From contig NC_092562.1 in assembly GCF_037975245.1 (NCBI RefSeq), positions 15,518,521 to 15,582,520 of the forward strand: a DNA stretch of 64,000 bases. The letters run 5' to 3'. This DNA comes from Apostichopus japonicus. Its lineage: Eukaryota > Echinodermata > Holothuroidea > Aspidochirotida > Stichopodidae. This document shows positions 13,027 through 24,699 of the stretch, piece after piece (the first letter of the stretch is position 1; each line of letters opens with the position of its first letter). Below the pieces are notes generated by a model that was not told the origin of the DNA, did not search any database, and saw only the letters and a list, made by a program, of their open reading frames with translations. Position numbers and translations under genes: made by a program.

Positions 13027-13260
13027 AGATTAACCTCATTAACGCCCTTTAGATGTTAATCATAGATTTAAGTCAGCCAATATTACTTTTTAACACTTTA
13101 TCCAGTGAATTGGGAGACATGAAAGAAGGGCAGTGTAGGGCACTGTATAAATTTACTGCAAGTAATGTTTAGTCCTCACTTGAGCTTCATCCAGACCGAA
13201 GAAATTTGGGCTTGTTTTCAAGCTTTGGCCCTGTAAAAAAAATTATAATCACCTTTTGAA

Positions 13261-16200
13261 ATGTTGATAACATTAAAAACTTTACAACAACAGACCTTTA
13301 AGGTCGAAATTGATGAGAATGCTTCGGTAAGTCGCAACCACCTTTTGTGTGCCACTGCTCATTCATAAGACTAGGCTATTACGATGTTTTCCATAGAACA
13401 CGTTTCTCACGTTAGGATAGTACAGTAGTATGAGGACGAATTGATTTTGTCAGGCCTAAGCTACCCTCACTCTTTTATTTCCGAGATGAGCTAACTGCTA
13501 AGAAGAAGAACACAGCGTATTTGGTAGGCCAGAGTTTTTTGTGTAACTGTTATTTTTAGTTTTAATGGATTGATTGGTGTGCCTCAATTTAAAAGTTTTG
13601 CCAGGGTTATGAATTAGGCCGTGGCTATTCTTACGACGAGTTGTAACAATTATTTATAAACTATTCTTACGACAAAGGCAAATTCAAGCGCAGTAAAGTA
13701 AATAAAGTAACTGCGCATGTAGTAGGGGTAACCCTAACCCTAAACATAACCCTAAACTTCAATCCTAACCCTTACCCTAACCCTAACCGGAAATTATTGT
13801 TTCTCCTCGTCGTAAAAATAGTACTCCTGGTCATGAAAATAGCAACTGCGCATGCGTAGTCGGGAATTATTCTTACGACTAGTCGTAACAATTAGTGTTT
13901 ACACGGGTCCAAAAATCGGGAACCGGGTACCCGAGGGCCGTTACCCGTCGGGTATCCGGGTACCCGGAAAAATTTTGTTTACCCTCGTGTATCACGATTT
14001 TCAAGAAATTACATATTGGATGCTGTAATAAATGCATTATATTCTCTACTGACAATGTTTTCATGTTCAAATACGTAGGTGTAAGATAAGGTATTAAACC
14101 TCCCTCAATAATTTTTATTTGCTTCTGTTTCTTTCATTAACTTTTTAATAAATAAATTATTTAATTACAATTAGCATTACTACTAACATCGCACTGCCGC
14201 CGCTGCTTATGCTAGCTCGTGCACGTTTATTGGATCAAACCATATAAATATCCAATTTAGCTCTTAAACAGTTTTTAATACTACTACTATCTATAGATTA
14301 TGCAGGCCCATTGTTCTCATTAGCCGCGAGATTGCGCGATTCGCGCAATTTGATCGCATTTGGAATAAACGATTAGTAAAAAGCCACTTGCGATTACTAT
14401 TTTTTAGTTATCCCGTCTTTAATCCATAAACATCGCGTAAAATTCCTTGTCAGCCTTTCCTTCTTTGAAATAAACGAATGAATAAATAATAATTTCTTCC
14501 ACATGGTAGCCTAACACCACACTAAGTCAATGAGAAATCTAGCTAAGCCTAACCATCTGCTTATTTTCTGGAGATGTGACGCAAGTATATAAGACATCCA
14601 TGGAATACTTTCGTTATTGCTGTTACGTTCGACCACATGGTTGCCTAAACACCACACTAAGTCAATGGGAGTAGTCTAGCCAAGCCATCTGTTTATTAGC
14701 TGAAATTGTGACGCAGTTATAAGATATCTATGGAAAGCTTTCGTTATTGCTGTTATCTTCGAACACATGGTAGCCTAACACCACACTAAGTCAATGGGAA
14801 ATCTGCCTAACCGTCGTTTTGCCGTTTTTTTTTTTTTTAAATCACACTTTGCTTAGGATTCGGGTAATAAATTAGGAACCGGGTAGTATAACGTCGGGCG
14901 GGTACCCGGGTACCCGGATAACCCGTGCAAACACTAGTAACAATAGCCACTTTGTATGAATTAAGTCATTGTCAGGCCACAGAAAGTTTGCAGAGAAAGA
15001 CCATGCACTTTGTTGCACCAGGCTTAGCATAGGCCAAGGTGATATGTGGAAAACAAGACTGACAATATTTTTGGCTTGTTCATTCCAAACTGATGGAATA
15101 TAGGATCTGTCTGAAGCTTCAGTTGTCTAAACACCACCATTTCAAAGTGGGTTCCGATAACTAATGCGAATAGTACTTGCCTCTATTCTGTAAGTTAATG
15201 ATAGAAATGATTGTCTTGTGGGATCCTTTTGGGATTTTGTGGTGCAGAAGTTTATTATGTCAACAAGATGGAGAAAACAGTTTGCAACACTCAATGAAAG
15301 GTACAACTTAAAAGAGCTTTAATTGCAAAGTTTGGATATGGATGTTAAACTTTACAAGAGTTTTACAAGCAGTAGCTAAAACTTTTTCTGACAAAGATAA
15401 CTTTCTTTCAATCAAAATATAGTTACAAGTAAGATATTAAATCAGGATTTCAACAATATTTTGCGCATTTCAATTAATTGTGACACTGGCTGCCAGTAGA
15501 TATATCTCATTTAAAGGCATTGAAGGCTCGCCCCAAACCGTGTGCGGCCATCTGAAAAAGTTAACTTTCTGTTGCTTGCAAGTGACGTTTTGTTCGTGTC
15601 GCTACAAAATGCAGACAGTAATGAAATGTGATACCTTAATTGTTATCTTTAGCTGGACCTGAGATGTCCATCGCTGTATCGTTTGTATCGTGCTGTGGGT
15701 ATTGACCGCAGCTGTATGTACTGACTGTACACTAGTGTCTAATTACCAACGGTAGCAAGCTGTGTGTGTATTTTCTGGGATCGATGGTGGTGTTTAACAC
15801 TTCTGTTACACCTCATTGGAAACTAGGTCAAATTACCGGCATTAGACATTTCTTTTTGCGCGAGTCTTCACACCCTTTAAGTAAATCGGTCTTGGCTTCA
15901 AATTTTATCATGCAGAAACTTGCGTAAAGTTTTCAAAGAGTAATTTCCTATAGGCTCTGGTCCGTCTAATTAGTTGCTTCCAGAGTTCCAGACTTTGAGG
16001 AGGGAATTACATCTAGGTTAACATCTGCGAGGCTACGTGCTTCTTGAGGTTTAAGTAGGATGCCCATAATTTGGCTTTCAACCCAATTGTTTCTGATGAC
16101 TGATGAATTGTACAGGCTCAAAAAGAATACACAATGCAAAGGTTTCCAATATGGAAGTGTCCATCAAAATATTTCATGATGCACACAAGAATTGATATAC

Positions 16201-19200
16201 TCTTGGCAAATTAATTTTTTGAAAATTTATACCCTATTCTTTTAGTACTGTAAGCCAAAGAAATAATTTCCAAATGACATTGGGCTTAGGCAAAACTCAT
16301 AACCTTACAGGTGGCTAACATAAGTTTTCAAGTGATGCTGAAAACAAATTCCTTACAGTTCTATGATGTTTATCAAAGCTTTGCAGTTGTTGCTAAGACG
16401 TTGCTGAAAACAAATTCCTTACAGTTCTACGATGTTTATCAAAGCTTTGCAGTTGTTTCTAAGACGTAGCATGTTAGTCCTAAATAACCACTGACGTCAA
16501 TTATTAGTGATCCCAAGAAAACCAAAGAAGTAAAAAGATAATTAAGATACCAAAGTGGTGTGCCATAGACACAGTCAATTCTTCCAGATTGAAATCATTT
16601 AATGTCAGTATTTTTTTTATATATCATATGGGAACTGGCAATGTCTCATGTCAAACAATAAAGATGGAAAGCTATTTTTCATAGGTGCCTGTTAGAACAT
16701 ATTGTAGACATAAGACTTCCATGATTTCATTGATGTTTTGTAAAAATTCTTGACATGTTAAGATATTTTGGTTACATTTTGCAGGTCAAAGAATTAAAGG
16801 AAAAAATTGAAGCAGAGAGAGGCAAGGATTATCCTGCTGCTGGTCAAAAGTTAATATATGCTGGTGAGTTGAATATGCATGTTTTGTCCCATTGTTTCAT
16901 TGATCAGCAAAACCAGACGTGTCTCCATGGTCACGATCAGGGCTGTCTGGTAAGAACTGTTACATGAATAATGTAGTGAAAGAGGGAAATCAGCTAAATT
17001 TAAATTCATTGTTTAACATTCCAAAAGTGTTTGTATGTTGAAAATGGATTGTAGAAAACATGTTGAGTCTTTATTCACAGTTAAGAAGATGAATGCCGGT
17101 TACACAAGGGTATTATTTAATGGTTGCAATTAACTGCAACTTGTTATGCTGAATTGCTGATTGAGAGAAGTTTCCAAATTCATTTTAAACTTTAGGTATT
17201 GTACATTAAAAGAGGCATTTATTACAGTACTATAGTTGCTTAATACTGGGTTGATTAACTTCATAACAGCAGCTCTTACCTTTCAGCAGGTTGAAGGAAA
17301 CATTTGTATTACTTTGACAAAAATGGACAGTTTTTATTAAGTTTTAATCAAATGTGATCTAAATTTACCAACATGCATGTAAGAGATACTTCCAGGCAGA
17401 TTTCTGAGAAAGATTTTTTTACGTTATCTGGCTAGATGATCCCACCTCTTGGTGTTGTTTAAAAATGTTGTGACTTGGATACACATGAGTGCAGGGGGGG
17501 GGTGGTCAAATGATACACAATCAGACATGTGCTAACATTTATTATACCCCTAGTAGTGCTTTCTGATTTTTGTGTGTATTTTTACTGATCCAGTATGGTT
17601 ATTTGTTTCCATGTGTTAGAGCAAGATCCACCACAATGTTTTGCATATTTTACAGCATGGTGGATCAAAAATATGTGTTATCAAACTTTCCTGGTATTTA
17701 CCATCTGGCTAGGTAATTAAATTATGACTCTGGAAGTACTGTAGTAAACCCTACCATGAGTACTGCCTTAATTATAACAGCATATGTTTTGTTGTAATTC
17801 ATTTATAATCACTTGAGAATGAGAGCTAGGGTATTTTGTTATTTGTACTTTACTGACCAATTGTTTCTTTGTATCACAAGATTATTCCTAATTTCATAAT
17901 TACTGGTACACTGTTGGTGGACTTGAGTAACAGGTCATGTTTTTATATACGGTATTTGACAGGATAATATCAGAAACCTTGCTATGAAAGAATTTCCTCT
18001 GACTCGTTTTTTTCTTGTTTCATTGTTAGGTAAAATTTTAAATGATGAATCACCCTTGAAAGAATATCACATTGTGGAACCTAATTTTGTTGTTGTGATG
18101 GTGACAAAGGTAAGAATGAACTTGGGACAATTTCCTTTCTTCTGTCTCCTTCTTTTTTCTGTTAAGATTCTGGACATTACTTGATTACATTATGTGGTAT
18201 CACACTTTTGAATTTCATTGAAATGGAACTGACGAGATATATGCAAAAGAAACATGAGAATTTTTTTACATCCTGTTTTCAATCTATATATTTTCCTTAC
18301 TATAGGCTCTTTTAATTGTTTCAAATTAACCTCTTTATGCATAGTGTGAGTGCCCTAAAGGGTTCACGTAAACCATACGTCTGCTTACATCCATAGTAGA
18401 GGTTAGTTAATACCACATTTGCATTGTGAATGTCAAAATTTTGGTGTAAACTTCCCCCCTTCATTCTACAATTACATACACATATAACTGAGTACTAATT
18501 TCCCTCCTTCATCCTCAGCCAAAGCAAGCTCCTAAAACAGAAGCCCCCAAGCAAGAAACAACTTCACAGCCCTCCTCTGCTGCTGCTACAGAGGCAACTC
18601 CAGCTGCTTCAACAGAAACCGCAAAGACCACCCCGACAACGAAGGAAGAGACGTCCACGGAGAAGAAAGAACAGTCTACTACAGATGCAGCCTCGGCCAG
18701 TGCTGCCACGACACCTTCTCAGCCCTCCGAGCCGACACCGGGGGCATCGTCGCAGGTGTCGTTAGAGAGCGCAGAGTCCACATTGGTAACCGGCTCAGAG
18801 TATGAAGATATCGTCAAGAAGATAATGGACATGGGGTTTGAGAAAGAAAGAGTCATTAGAGCGTTGAGAGCATCCTTTAATAATCCAGATAGAGCCGTGG
18901 AGTATCTCATGTCAGTAAGTGGAGTGTTTTTGACTTGACCACTTGTTCGGATGTAGACTTTAACAACTTTTCTTTACAAAGGTACAGAGCAAAACCCTAT
19001 GTAACGGCATCAAAATTCTCAGCGTAGTAAAGTCAAAGCAGGGGAGGGACGGGCCTTCAGATATGTTTAGCTTGGCCAAGAGCTCTCTAAAGTAAACATA
19101 AAAAGACAATTTTTTTTATCTTTATTAGTCTAGCATAGGATATTGCCTCTCTGTTGCATTTCTCGTGCTGCCCTTTAAGAGATTGATTTCATTATTTGGA

Positions 19201-22200
19201 TGTAACTCTGATAGAAGTCACTGAGTACACGGTGATGGTCAGTTATCTTTAACTCATTGCTTATATGTTTTTGGTTTTTGTTTAAATCATTGTTTTGGTC
19301 TTTCATGTCCTCTGTGCTCTTTGCATCATTCAGTTAGGCTGCTTAGGACATAATTTATTGTGCTATACAGTTAGGCCTTGTAGTTTCACGCAGTAGGCCC
19401 TGCTGCTTCAAAAAATATGCCCTGCAGTTTCACACAAGAAGCCCTGCAGTTTCACAAAATATGTTATGCAGTTACACACAAGAGGCCCTGCAGTAACACA
19501 CAAGAAGTCCTGCAGTTTCACACAAGAGGCTCTGCAGTCTTACACAAGAGGCTTTGCTACTTAGCAACATATGTCCTGCAGTTACACACAAGAAGCCCTG
19601 CACTTACACACAAGAAACCTTGCACTTACACACAAGAAGCCCTGCACTTATACACACAAGAAACCTTGCACTTACACACAAGAAGCCCTGCACTTACACA
19701 AAAGAAACCTTGCACTTACACACAAGAAACCCTGCACTTACACACAAGAAACCTTGCACTTACACAAGAAGCCGTGCACTTACACAAAAGAAACCTTGCA
19801 CTTACACACAAGAAGCCCTGCACTTTACACACAAGAAACCTTGCACTTACACACAAGAAGCCCTGCACTTACACAAAAGAAACCTTGCACTTACACACAA
19901 GAAGCCCTGCAGTTACACACAAGAAACCTTGCACTTACACACACGAAGCCCTGCACTTTCACACAAGAAGCCCTGCACTTACACAAAAGAAACCCTGCAG
20001 TTTCACACAAGAAGCCCTGCAGTTTCACACAAGAAGCCCTGCTGCTTCACAAAATATGCCCTGCAGTTTCACACAAGAAGCCCTGCAGTTACACGCAATG
20101 GGCACAGCTGGTTTGGTCTGCTGAGATAATCTCTGTAGTTTGATATTGATACATCTTAGCTGAGCAGTATTTTGTATTTGCTGCAGCCTTTTCATTCTAA
20201 CACAATATCTAAACAGATCTTGTCATAATATTGGTTAAGTTTTCAGCATCAGCACATCTTCTATCTTATTTTTAGTATCTGACTTCAGTTGAAAATATTG
20301 TGCTGTTACCTGGTTCGTTTATGAAATCAATATAGAAATAAGTTGGTTTGACAAGGCTATCTCCAGCATAATAACACCATATTCTTATTTTTGAAGTTAG
20401 AATTGGGTGACGCAATGTTGGCAAACATAATTTTACCACCGAGTTTATGCGATGAAGATATTGTTATTGTCAAAAATTTAGGTGATCAATACTGTATTTA
20501 GACCATTAACCTAGTAATTAGTTGATGTGATGAGACTGTGCTTATCATCGTCTAGACAGGTAACATTTGATGACTCATAAACGAGGAAGAAGTGGATGAG
20601 GTTGGACTATGCTGGTTAAGATCCAGAGTATTTGGTTGAGCTGCTTCCTGTGACCGTTGAACTGATACCTTATGATAACTTATGATTAACTTGATAGCTT
20701 ATACTTTGGAGTATGTCTGTTTAATATCCCATATCTGTGTGATTGTCACCGTACTACCTGTTGTATAGCAGATAGTTGTTTATTTTTCTCCCGTATTTAC
20801 AAGTCGTTAAGAGAGGGGAGAAAGTCTTGATGTCTTTATTGGGGATGTATTGTCGGAGGTAGAATTATACATTTTGTAAGAGAACCTTCTCCTCTTGTAC
20901 AACTCATTACCTCCATTCTGTGACTATAGCACCACTACGTGCCCAAATAGCCGCTGTCTCCCATTTGTAACATTCTCTCCTCTCCTTTTACTCAGGGTAT
21001 CCCTGACCTTCCCGAACCAGCCGAGGAGGAAGCCCAGCCCCCATTAAATCCTGAGACTGAGAGTAGTGGCAGTACTCCAGCACAACCTCAGCCGCCGGCA
21101 TCGGCTCCAGCGACTGGTGATAGCGCAGCCAATAGATTAGCATTCTTAAGAGGACAGGCCCAGTTTGCAAGTATGAGACAGCTAGTCCAACGGAACCCTG
21201 CCCTCCTTCCTGTTCTCCTTCAACAAGTGGGACAATCAAATCCAGAATTACTTCAGGTAACAATGTCTGCTGTTATCATGGTTTCTCTTTCTTTCCCTCT
21301 CTGTCTCTCTCATCAAGTTGCAAAACAAGGAGGCAACACAAAAGCTCATATGACAAGTGAACCCTGAAGAGAGAAACATTCACCATGTCACATTCTGATT
21401 GAATTTTGGTGCAAAAACATTTGCAGCACCATCAAACATGATCCTGCTGTTCCTTTTTTTTGGCAGATGGAGTTGGTGGATGGTATGGGAGATTGGGGGT
21501 TGGGGGGGGGGGAGGTTGGGAGTGGGTTACGTTAGGAAAACAAATTGAAGAAGTACCCCAAGTTGGATATGAATCATTGACATGTGGAAATTCTACTTTA
21601 ATTTTCTGTCAGCATATGAAGCCTTTTTGTGTTTTTTTTTGGATTAAATTTCATAGCATTGGTGCTTTACCTTTTTGAAGTACACTCTGCGTTCCAAGGA
21701 TATAAGTTACACACACCACCATTGGTCCCAGTCATATCAGACAAGGTAGATTTAAGGAGTTGGTAAGGGGGAGGCAGGGGGTGGAGTGAGGTTAATAGGG
21801 TTACACCAAATGTCTTTGTATACTAATCATTTATATTAAGTTTTAAAATTTGAAAAAAGAAAAGGAGAAAGAATTTGCTGTTAGTAATAACGATTGAAGG
21901 TTCGTGAGGATTTGTTAAATTCTAGTTACTTTTGTTGAATCTTTGATCAGATGATTACTCAGAACCAGGAGGCCTTCATTTCAATGTTGAATGAACCAGT
22001 ACCAGAAGGGGAAGCGCCTCCCGCCGCCGGGGGAAGTCTATCCGGTCCCAGTGCGGCACCTGCCGCACCACCTGCTGGCACAGAAGGTGGGAGTACCGGT
22101 GGTAGTGGTGGTGGGAATCCGCCAGGAGCTCAACAAGGGGTCAATTACATTCAAGTAACAGCAACGGAGAGGGCAGCAATCGAGAGGGTATGTCTTAATT

Positions 22201-23537
22201 TAGACTGCGCATTGCATGTGTAGCGTACTGGATGTCTAGTAAAATATGAACCATTTTTTTTAAGGCTGTGGCAAAGCATGAAGCTTAAGGAGAATTTTAT
22301 TTTGATTGAATACAATCCAAAGTACCAAAGTCAGTATCACTGGTCTTCTATGTCAAAGGAGGAATCTCAAGAAGTTAAATTTAGATCATAGTTTGTATTT
22401 GCCCAGACCACGGTCTCATCGATATTGATGTGTAGCTCGTCAACAGTTAGCTAACGAGACGGTTAAAACTGCATTGTGAACGTGGCGACATTTTAAACCA
22501 GGGTTGTCCAACCTTTTACAGAGGAGGGCCACATGGAATGATTATGATGAAGGAGGGGCCGCAAGCATGAACCCTACGCTCGAATTTCCGATTTTTTGCC
22601 CGAAGCCCAAGGCAACAAAATGTGAGCACTGCGCGCGGAGCGCACTGATTTATTTTCCTTCCTGATAAAACAGATGAATAAAGTTCAGCCGCCCCCCCCC
22701 CCCCCTCCGCTGAGAGTGTCACACAAACTGACCTGTATGCAGTTTTTTGGACCCAGAAGGTTCGAATGATTGGTTATATAGCTTCAAATTGTTATCAATA
22801 AATCTGCTCACTAAAATTTCGCACCGTAGAGCAACTCTGGCGGGCCGGACGCAACCCTGCGGCGGGCCGGACTGTGGCCCGCGGGCCGTAGGTTGGACAA
22901 CCCTGTTTTAAACAAAACCCTGTTAGCAAATAGGTGAATCCAATGCCTAAATTTTTGCTCTCTTTTTATTTTGTTAAAACGTGGCAAGTAACCACTGCTA
23001 ATTTTATCACTCAGGTCTTGTATTAATGTGGCAGCAACAGAGTGTGTGATATCATTATAATGTACAAATCATTTGGGGCTAAGAAGAAAGTTACATTCTT
23101 AAAAGAACAATTGTATTGTAATGAATCTTCAATTTTGGACGACATTTACAGCCAAGAGGATGTTTCAATTAAAGAAAAAAAAGGCAAAGTATTCACAAAT
23201 TCCTGATTCCTAATATCCTGTGTCGTCTACCTCTGACATACCGTTTGGCGTTCACCAGTAGGTAGATTATTTCGTATCAAATTTAATGGCTTTTTGTTGA
23301 ACCCTGAAATACAGACCCCTTGAAGAGAATACTCTGAAAGAAGAATAGTCACCACTTTCACAGTCTATGGTTGTTGTTGTTATTATTCTAATCTCTGCTT
23401 ACATTTGTTTCATTTGTTTTCAGTTGAAGGCCATGGGTTATGCTGAAGAGATTGTAGTCCAAGCCTACTTTGCCTGCGAAAAGAACGAACAACTTGCTGC
23501 AAACTTCCTTATAAATCAAACCATGGACGAAGATTAG
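13261..23537 (+). CDS. RAD23: RAD23, UV-excision repair and ubiquitin-shuttle protein (spliced, 7 coding exons)
   Basis: Coding exons: 13261-13326, 16785-16863, 18030-18109, 18519-18914, 20996-21256, 21951-22187 and 23424-23537 (stop TAG 23535-23537). All junctions are GT-AG and in phase, giving 410 aa (human RAD23B 409). Residues 1-75 form the UBL domain (starts [18 protein letters not shown], ends FVVVMVTK). A Thr/Ala/Ser/Pro-rich linker follows. UBA1 is at about 168-212 ([18 protein letters not shown]), the XPC-binding STI1-like domain at about 254-310 ([17 protein letters not shown]), a Gly/Pro linker, and UBA2 at about 364-405 ([17 protein letters not shown]). RAD23 stabilises XPC in damage recognition for nucleotide excision repair and carries ubiquitinated proteins to the proteasome. 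The start fits the family N-terminus exactly. Only one paralogue is visible, so A or B cannot be chosen. Its introns carry several mobile elements, described separately. Confidence 0.96.
13730..13788. repeat. Interstitial telomere-like CCCTAA repeats
   Basis: Imperfect tandem CCCTAA hexamers (the vertebrate and echinoderm telomere motif) lie inside the outer MITE of RAD23 intron 1. Interruptions such as CCCTAAACATAA show they are old. Confidence 0.7.
13893..14936. mobile_element. hAT-type element nested in the inverted repeat of the outer MITE
   Basis: The ends TAGTGTTTACACGGGT (13893) and ACCCGTGCAAACACTA (14936) are inverted repeats with one mismatch. They are flanked by the 8-bp duplication GTAACAAT at 13885-13892 and 14937-14944, which is part of the outer element's terminal repeat. 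Next to each end lie GGGTACCCG motifs. The interior contains a degenerate tandem repeat of about 130 bp starting CACATGGTAGCC (14500, 14634, 14764). There is no transposase frame; non-autonomous. Confidence 0.85.
15515..15876. mobile_element. TTAA-flanked MITE, copy 1
   Basis: TTAA at 15511-15514 and 15877-15880 flanks an element with ends AGGCATTGAAGGCTCGC and, inverted, AGGGTGTGAAGACTCGC. A TTAA target and short inverted repeats fit the piggyBac superfamily. A diverged inverted copy lies at 38845-39212. A 60-codon open frame here is not a gene. In RAD23 intron 1. Confidence 0.75.
16336..16467 (+). repeat. Recent 66-bp tandem duplication in RAD23 intron 1
   Basis: A unit beginning TGCTGAAAACAAATTCC occurs at 16336 and again at 16402 with only two or three differences, implying a recent local duplication. 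No coding content. Confidence 0.85.
19373..20105 (+). repeat. 22-bp minisatellite in RAD23 intron 4, about 33 copies, open in all forward frames
   Basis: The unit is CTTACACACAAGAAGCCCTG plus CA, with variants such as AAACCTTGCA, TTTCACACA and AAATATGCC. Since 22 is not a multiple of three and the unit has no forward stop, each forward frame translates into the same 22-residue cycle ([20 protein letters not shown] and two more). Open frames of about 190-235 codons result in all three frames. They are artefacts of the repeat. Outer units match the consensus less well than central ones. Confidence 0.9.
22499..22905 (+). mobile_element. hAT-type MITE (CAGGGTTGTCC family), copy 1
   Basis: The ends CAGGGTTGTCCAACCT and AGGTTGGACAACCCTG are exact inverted repeats, bracketed by the 8-bp duplication TTTTAAAC (22491-22498 and 22906-22913). 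The interior contains a C tract and a CCGCGGGCC-rich right arm. In RAD23 intron 6. Two more copies lie at 35969-36341 and 38432-38838. Confidence 0.93.
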
Positions 23538-24665
23538 AGATCGGCTCGGCACGGGTGTTCTGTAAATAGACGGCCTCATTTCAACTCACGTCGTGGTTTG
23601 CGTTAATGATTCTTTCCTTCATGACATCACAGATACGAATAACGATAAAGAACACACAGACGAGAGAAACTCCCCCGGGTGCGGCTAACCACGGTGTTAT
23701 CATTCCATCCCCGCAAAGATAAAAAAAATTTAAAACTTTTGGTATAACACCTGTCTGTCGCCCATTGCAACACCAGATGAAAGACTTTTCTCTTTTTAAT
23801 TTGTGGATGGAAATTCCCTTGCAGAATGCTTGCAATTTCATAGTAAATTACATTTTGGATGTGTTTTTAGATTCTGTACCACCACTGATGTGTCAAATCC
23901 ATTGTCAGATATCGTTTATATGACAACATTGAGGCAGACTTTTGTGACTTAGTCGGGATTTGGTTTTTTGGGGGGGGTGGGAGGGAGGTGGCTGTAAAAA
24001 CAAACAACTGTTTTTCTTTTGTTTTTCCTTGTAGCAGCTTGTCAAGTTATTGCTATATTGATTGGAAGATTGTAGTGCACCTTCATCAAATGTGCTAAAA
24101 CTTTAGAAGTTCTCATTTGTAGCTTCTCTGTGTTTCTGATTATTTCAAGCTGCATTCTGTGTTGGATCATTCTAATTTATTCATACATAATTGGATACCC
24201 CGTAATAAGTTTGAGGGATATAGGTCATTACCTCCATGTGGCTATATTGTTTCACAAGCCCATTATTAACGATTTACTTCAGCCCCACCCCCCCCCCACC
24301 TACACCCTAAAAAAATTCCTGTCCCACAAATTTTAAAGCATTGATTTATTCTTCCATTCGCAGACCCCCTTAGACAGTTTGAAACTTTTTGAAGAATTTT
24401 ATCTGTACTGTAGCTATTTGTTTTGTTTTTTGACTCGTGTAGGTTTTCAGGTACCTCATCTTTCCTATAAACACTCTGTAGGGAACTATCAAATTGTGCC
24501 AAAAACAATACAAAATGCAGCTATAAATAGACTGAAGTTTGAATAGTTCAGGTGCTTTTAAGGAAACCATCTAATTATATCCTGCAAGGTTCTTCTAAAT
24601 GACAGTTTCTTTTGTTAGCAGCATTATATTACACTTGTTATGATTGTGTTAAAATATAAGTGTAT

Positions 24666-24671
24666 AATAAA
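24666..24671 (+). terminator. Probable RAD23 polyadenylation signal
   Basis: AATAAA about 1.13 kb after the RAD23 stop codon, preceded by AT-rich sequence and followed by TG-rich sequence (tgtgtgtc..., gttgtgttgtctg), the usual arrangement of a cleavage site and downstream element. Confidence 0.55.
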
Positions 24672-24699
24672 GAGAATCTATGATCGAAAGACTTGAGTG

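Larger units (their letters stand above)
10551..13260. other. Intergenic region between LSM1 and RAD23 start codons
   Basis: The two genes are transcribed away from each other across about 2.7 kb, so promoters of both should lie here. It contains a long-armed inverted repeat, a 26-bp palindrome and a dead retrotransposon fragment, described separately. The remaining open frames show no family pattern. Confidence 0.5.
13608..14963. mobile_element. Outer MITE with 9-bp target duplication, split by a nested insertion
   Basis: Direct repeat TATGAATTA at 13608-13616 and 14955-14963 brackets an element whose ends are inverted repeats: GTGGCTATTCTTACGACGAG at 13621 onward and its near reverse complement ending AATAGCCAC at 14950. 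A 9-bp duplication suggests a Mutator-like element, although this is an inference. Without the inner insertion the element is about 290 bp. Its interior holds telomere-like CCCTAA repeats. In RAD23 intron 1. Confidence 0.7.

Noticed and set aside
13730-13788. Chromosome-end telomere
   Set aside because: The repeats are short, interrupted and flanked on both sides by gene introns and transposon ends.
19373-20105. CRISPR array
   Set aside because: Units are contiguous with no unique spacers, and the DNA is animal nuclear DNA with introns.
19417-20143. Three overlapping plus-strand open frames of 190-235 codons
   Set aside because: They are the three readings of one 22-bp minisatellite within a RAD23 intron; no start context, domain or splice linkage supports a protein.
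22516-22722. Open frames in the CAGGGTTGTCC MITEs, including those at 36041-36394 and 38612-38821
   Set aside because: The same frame recurs because the element recurs; it has no transposase motifs.
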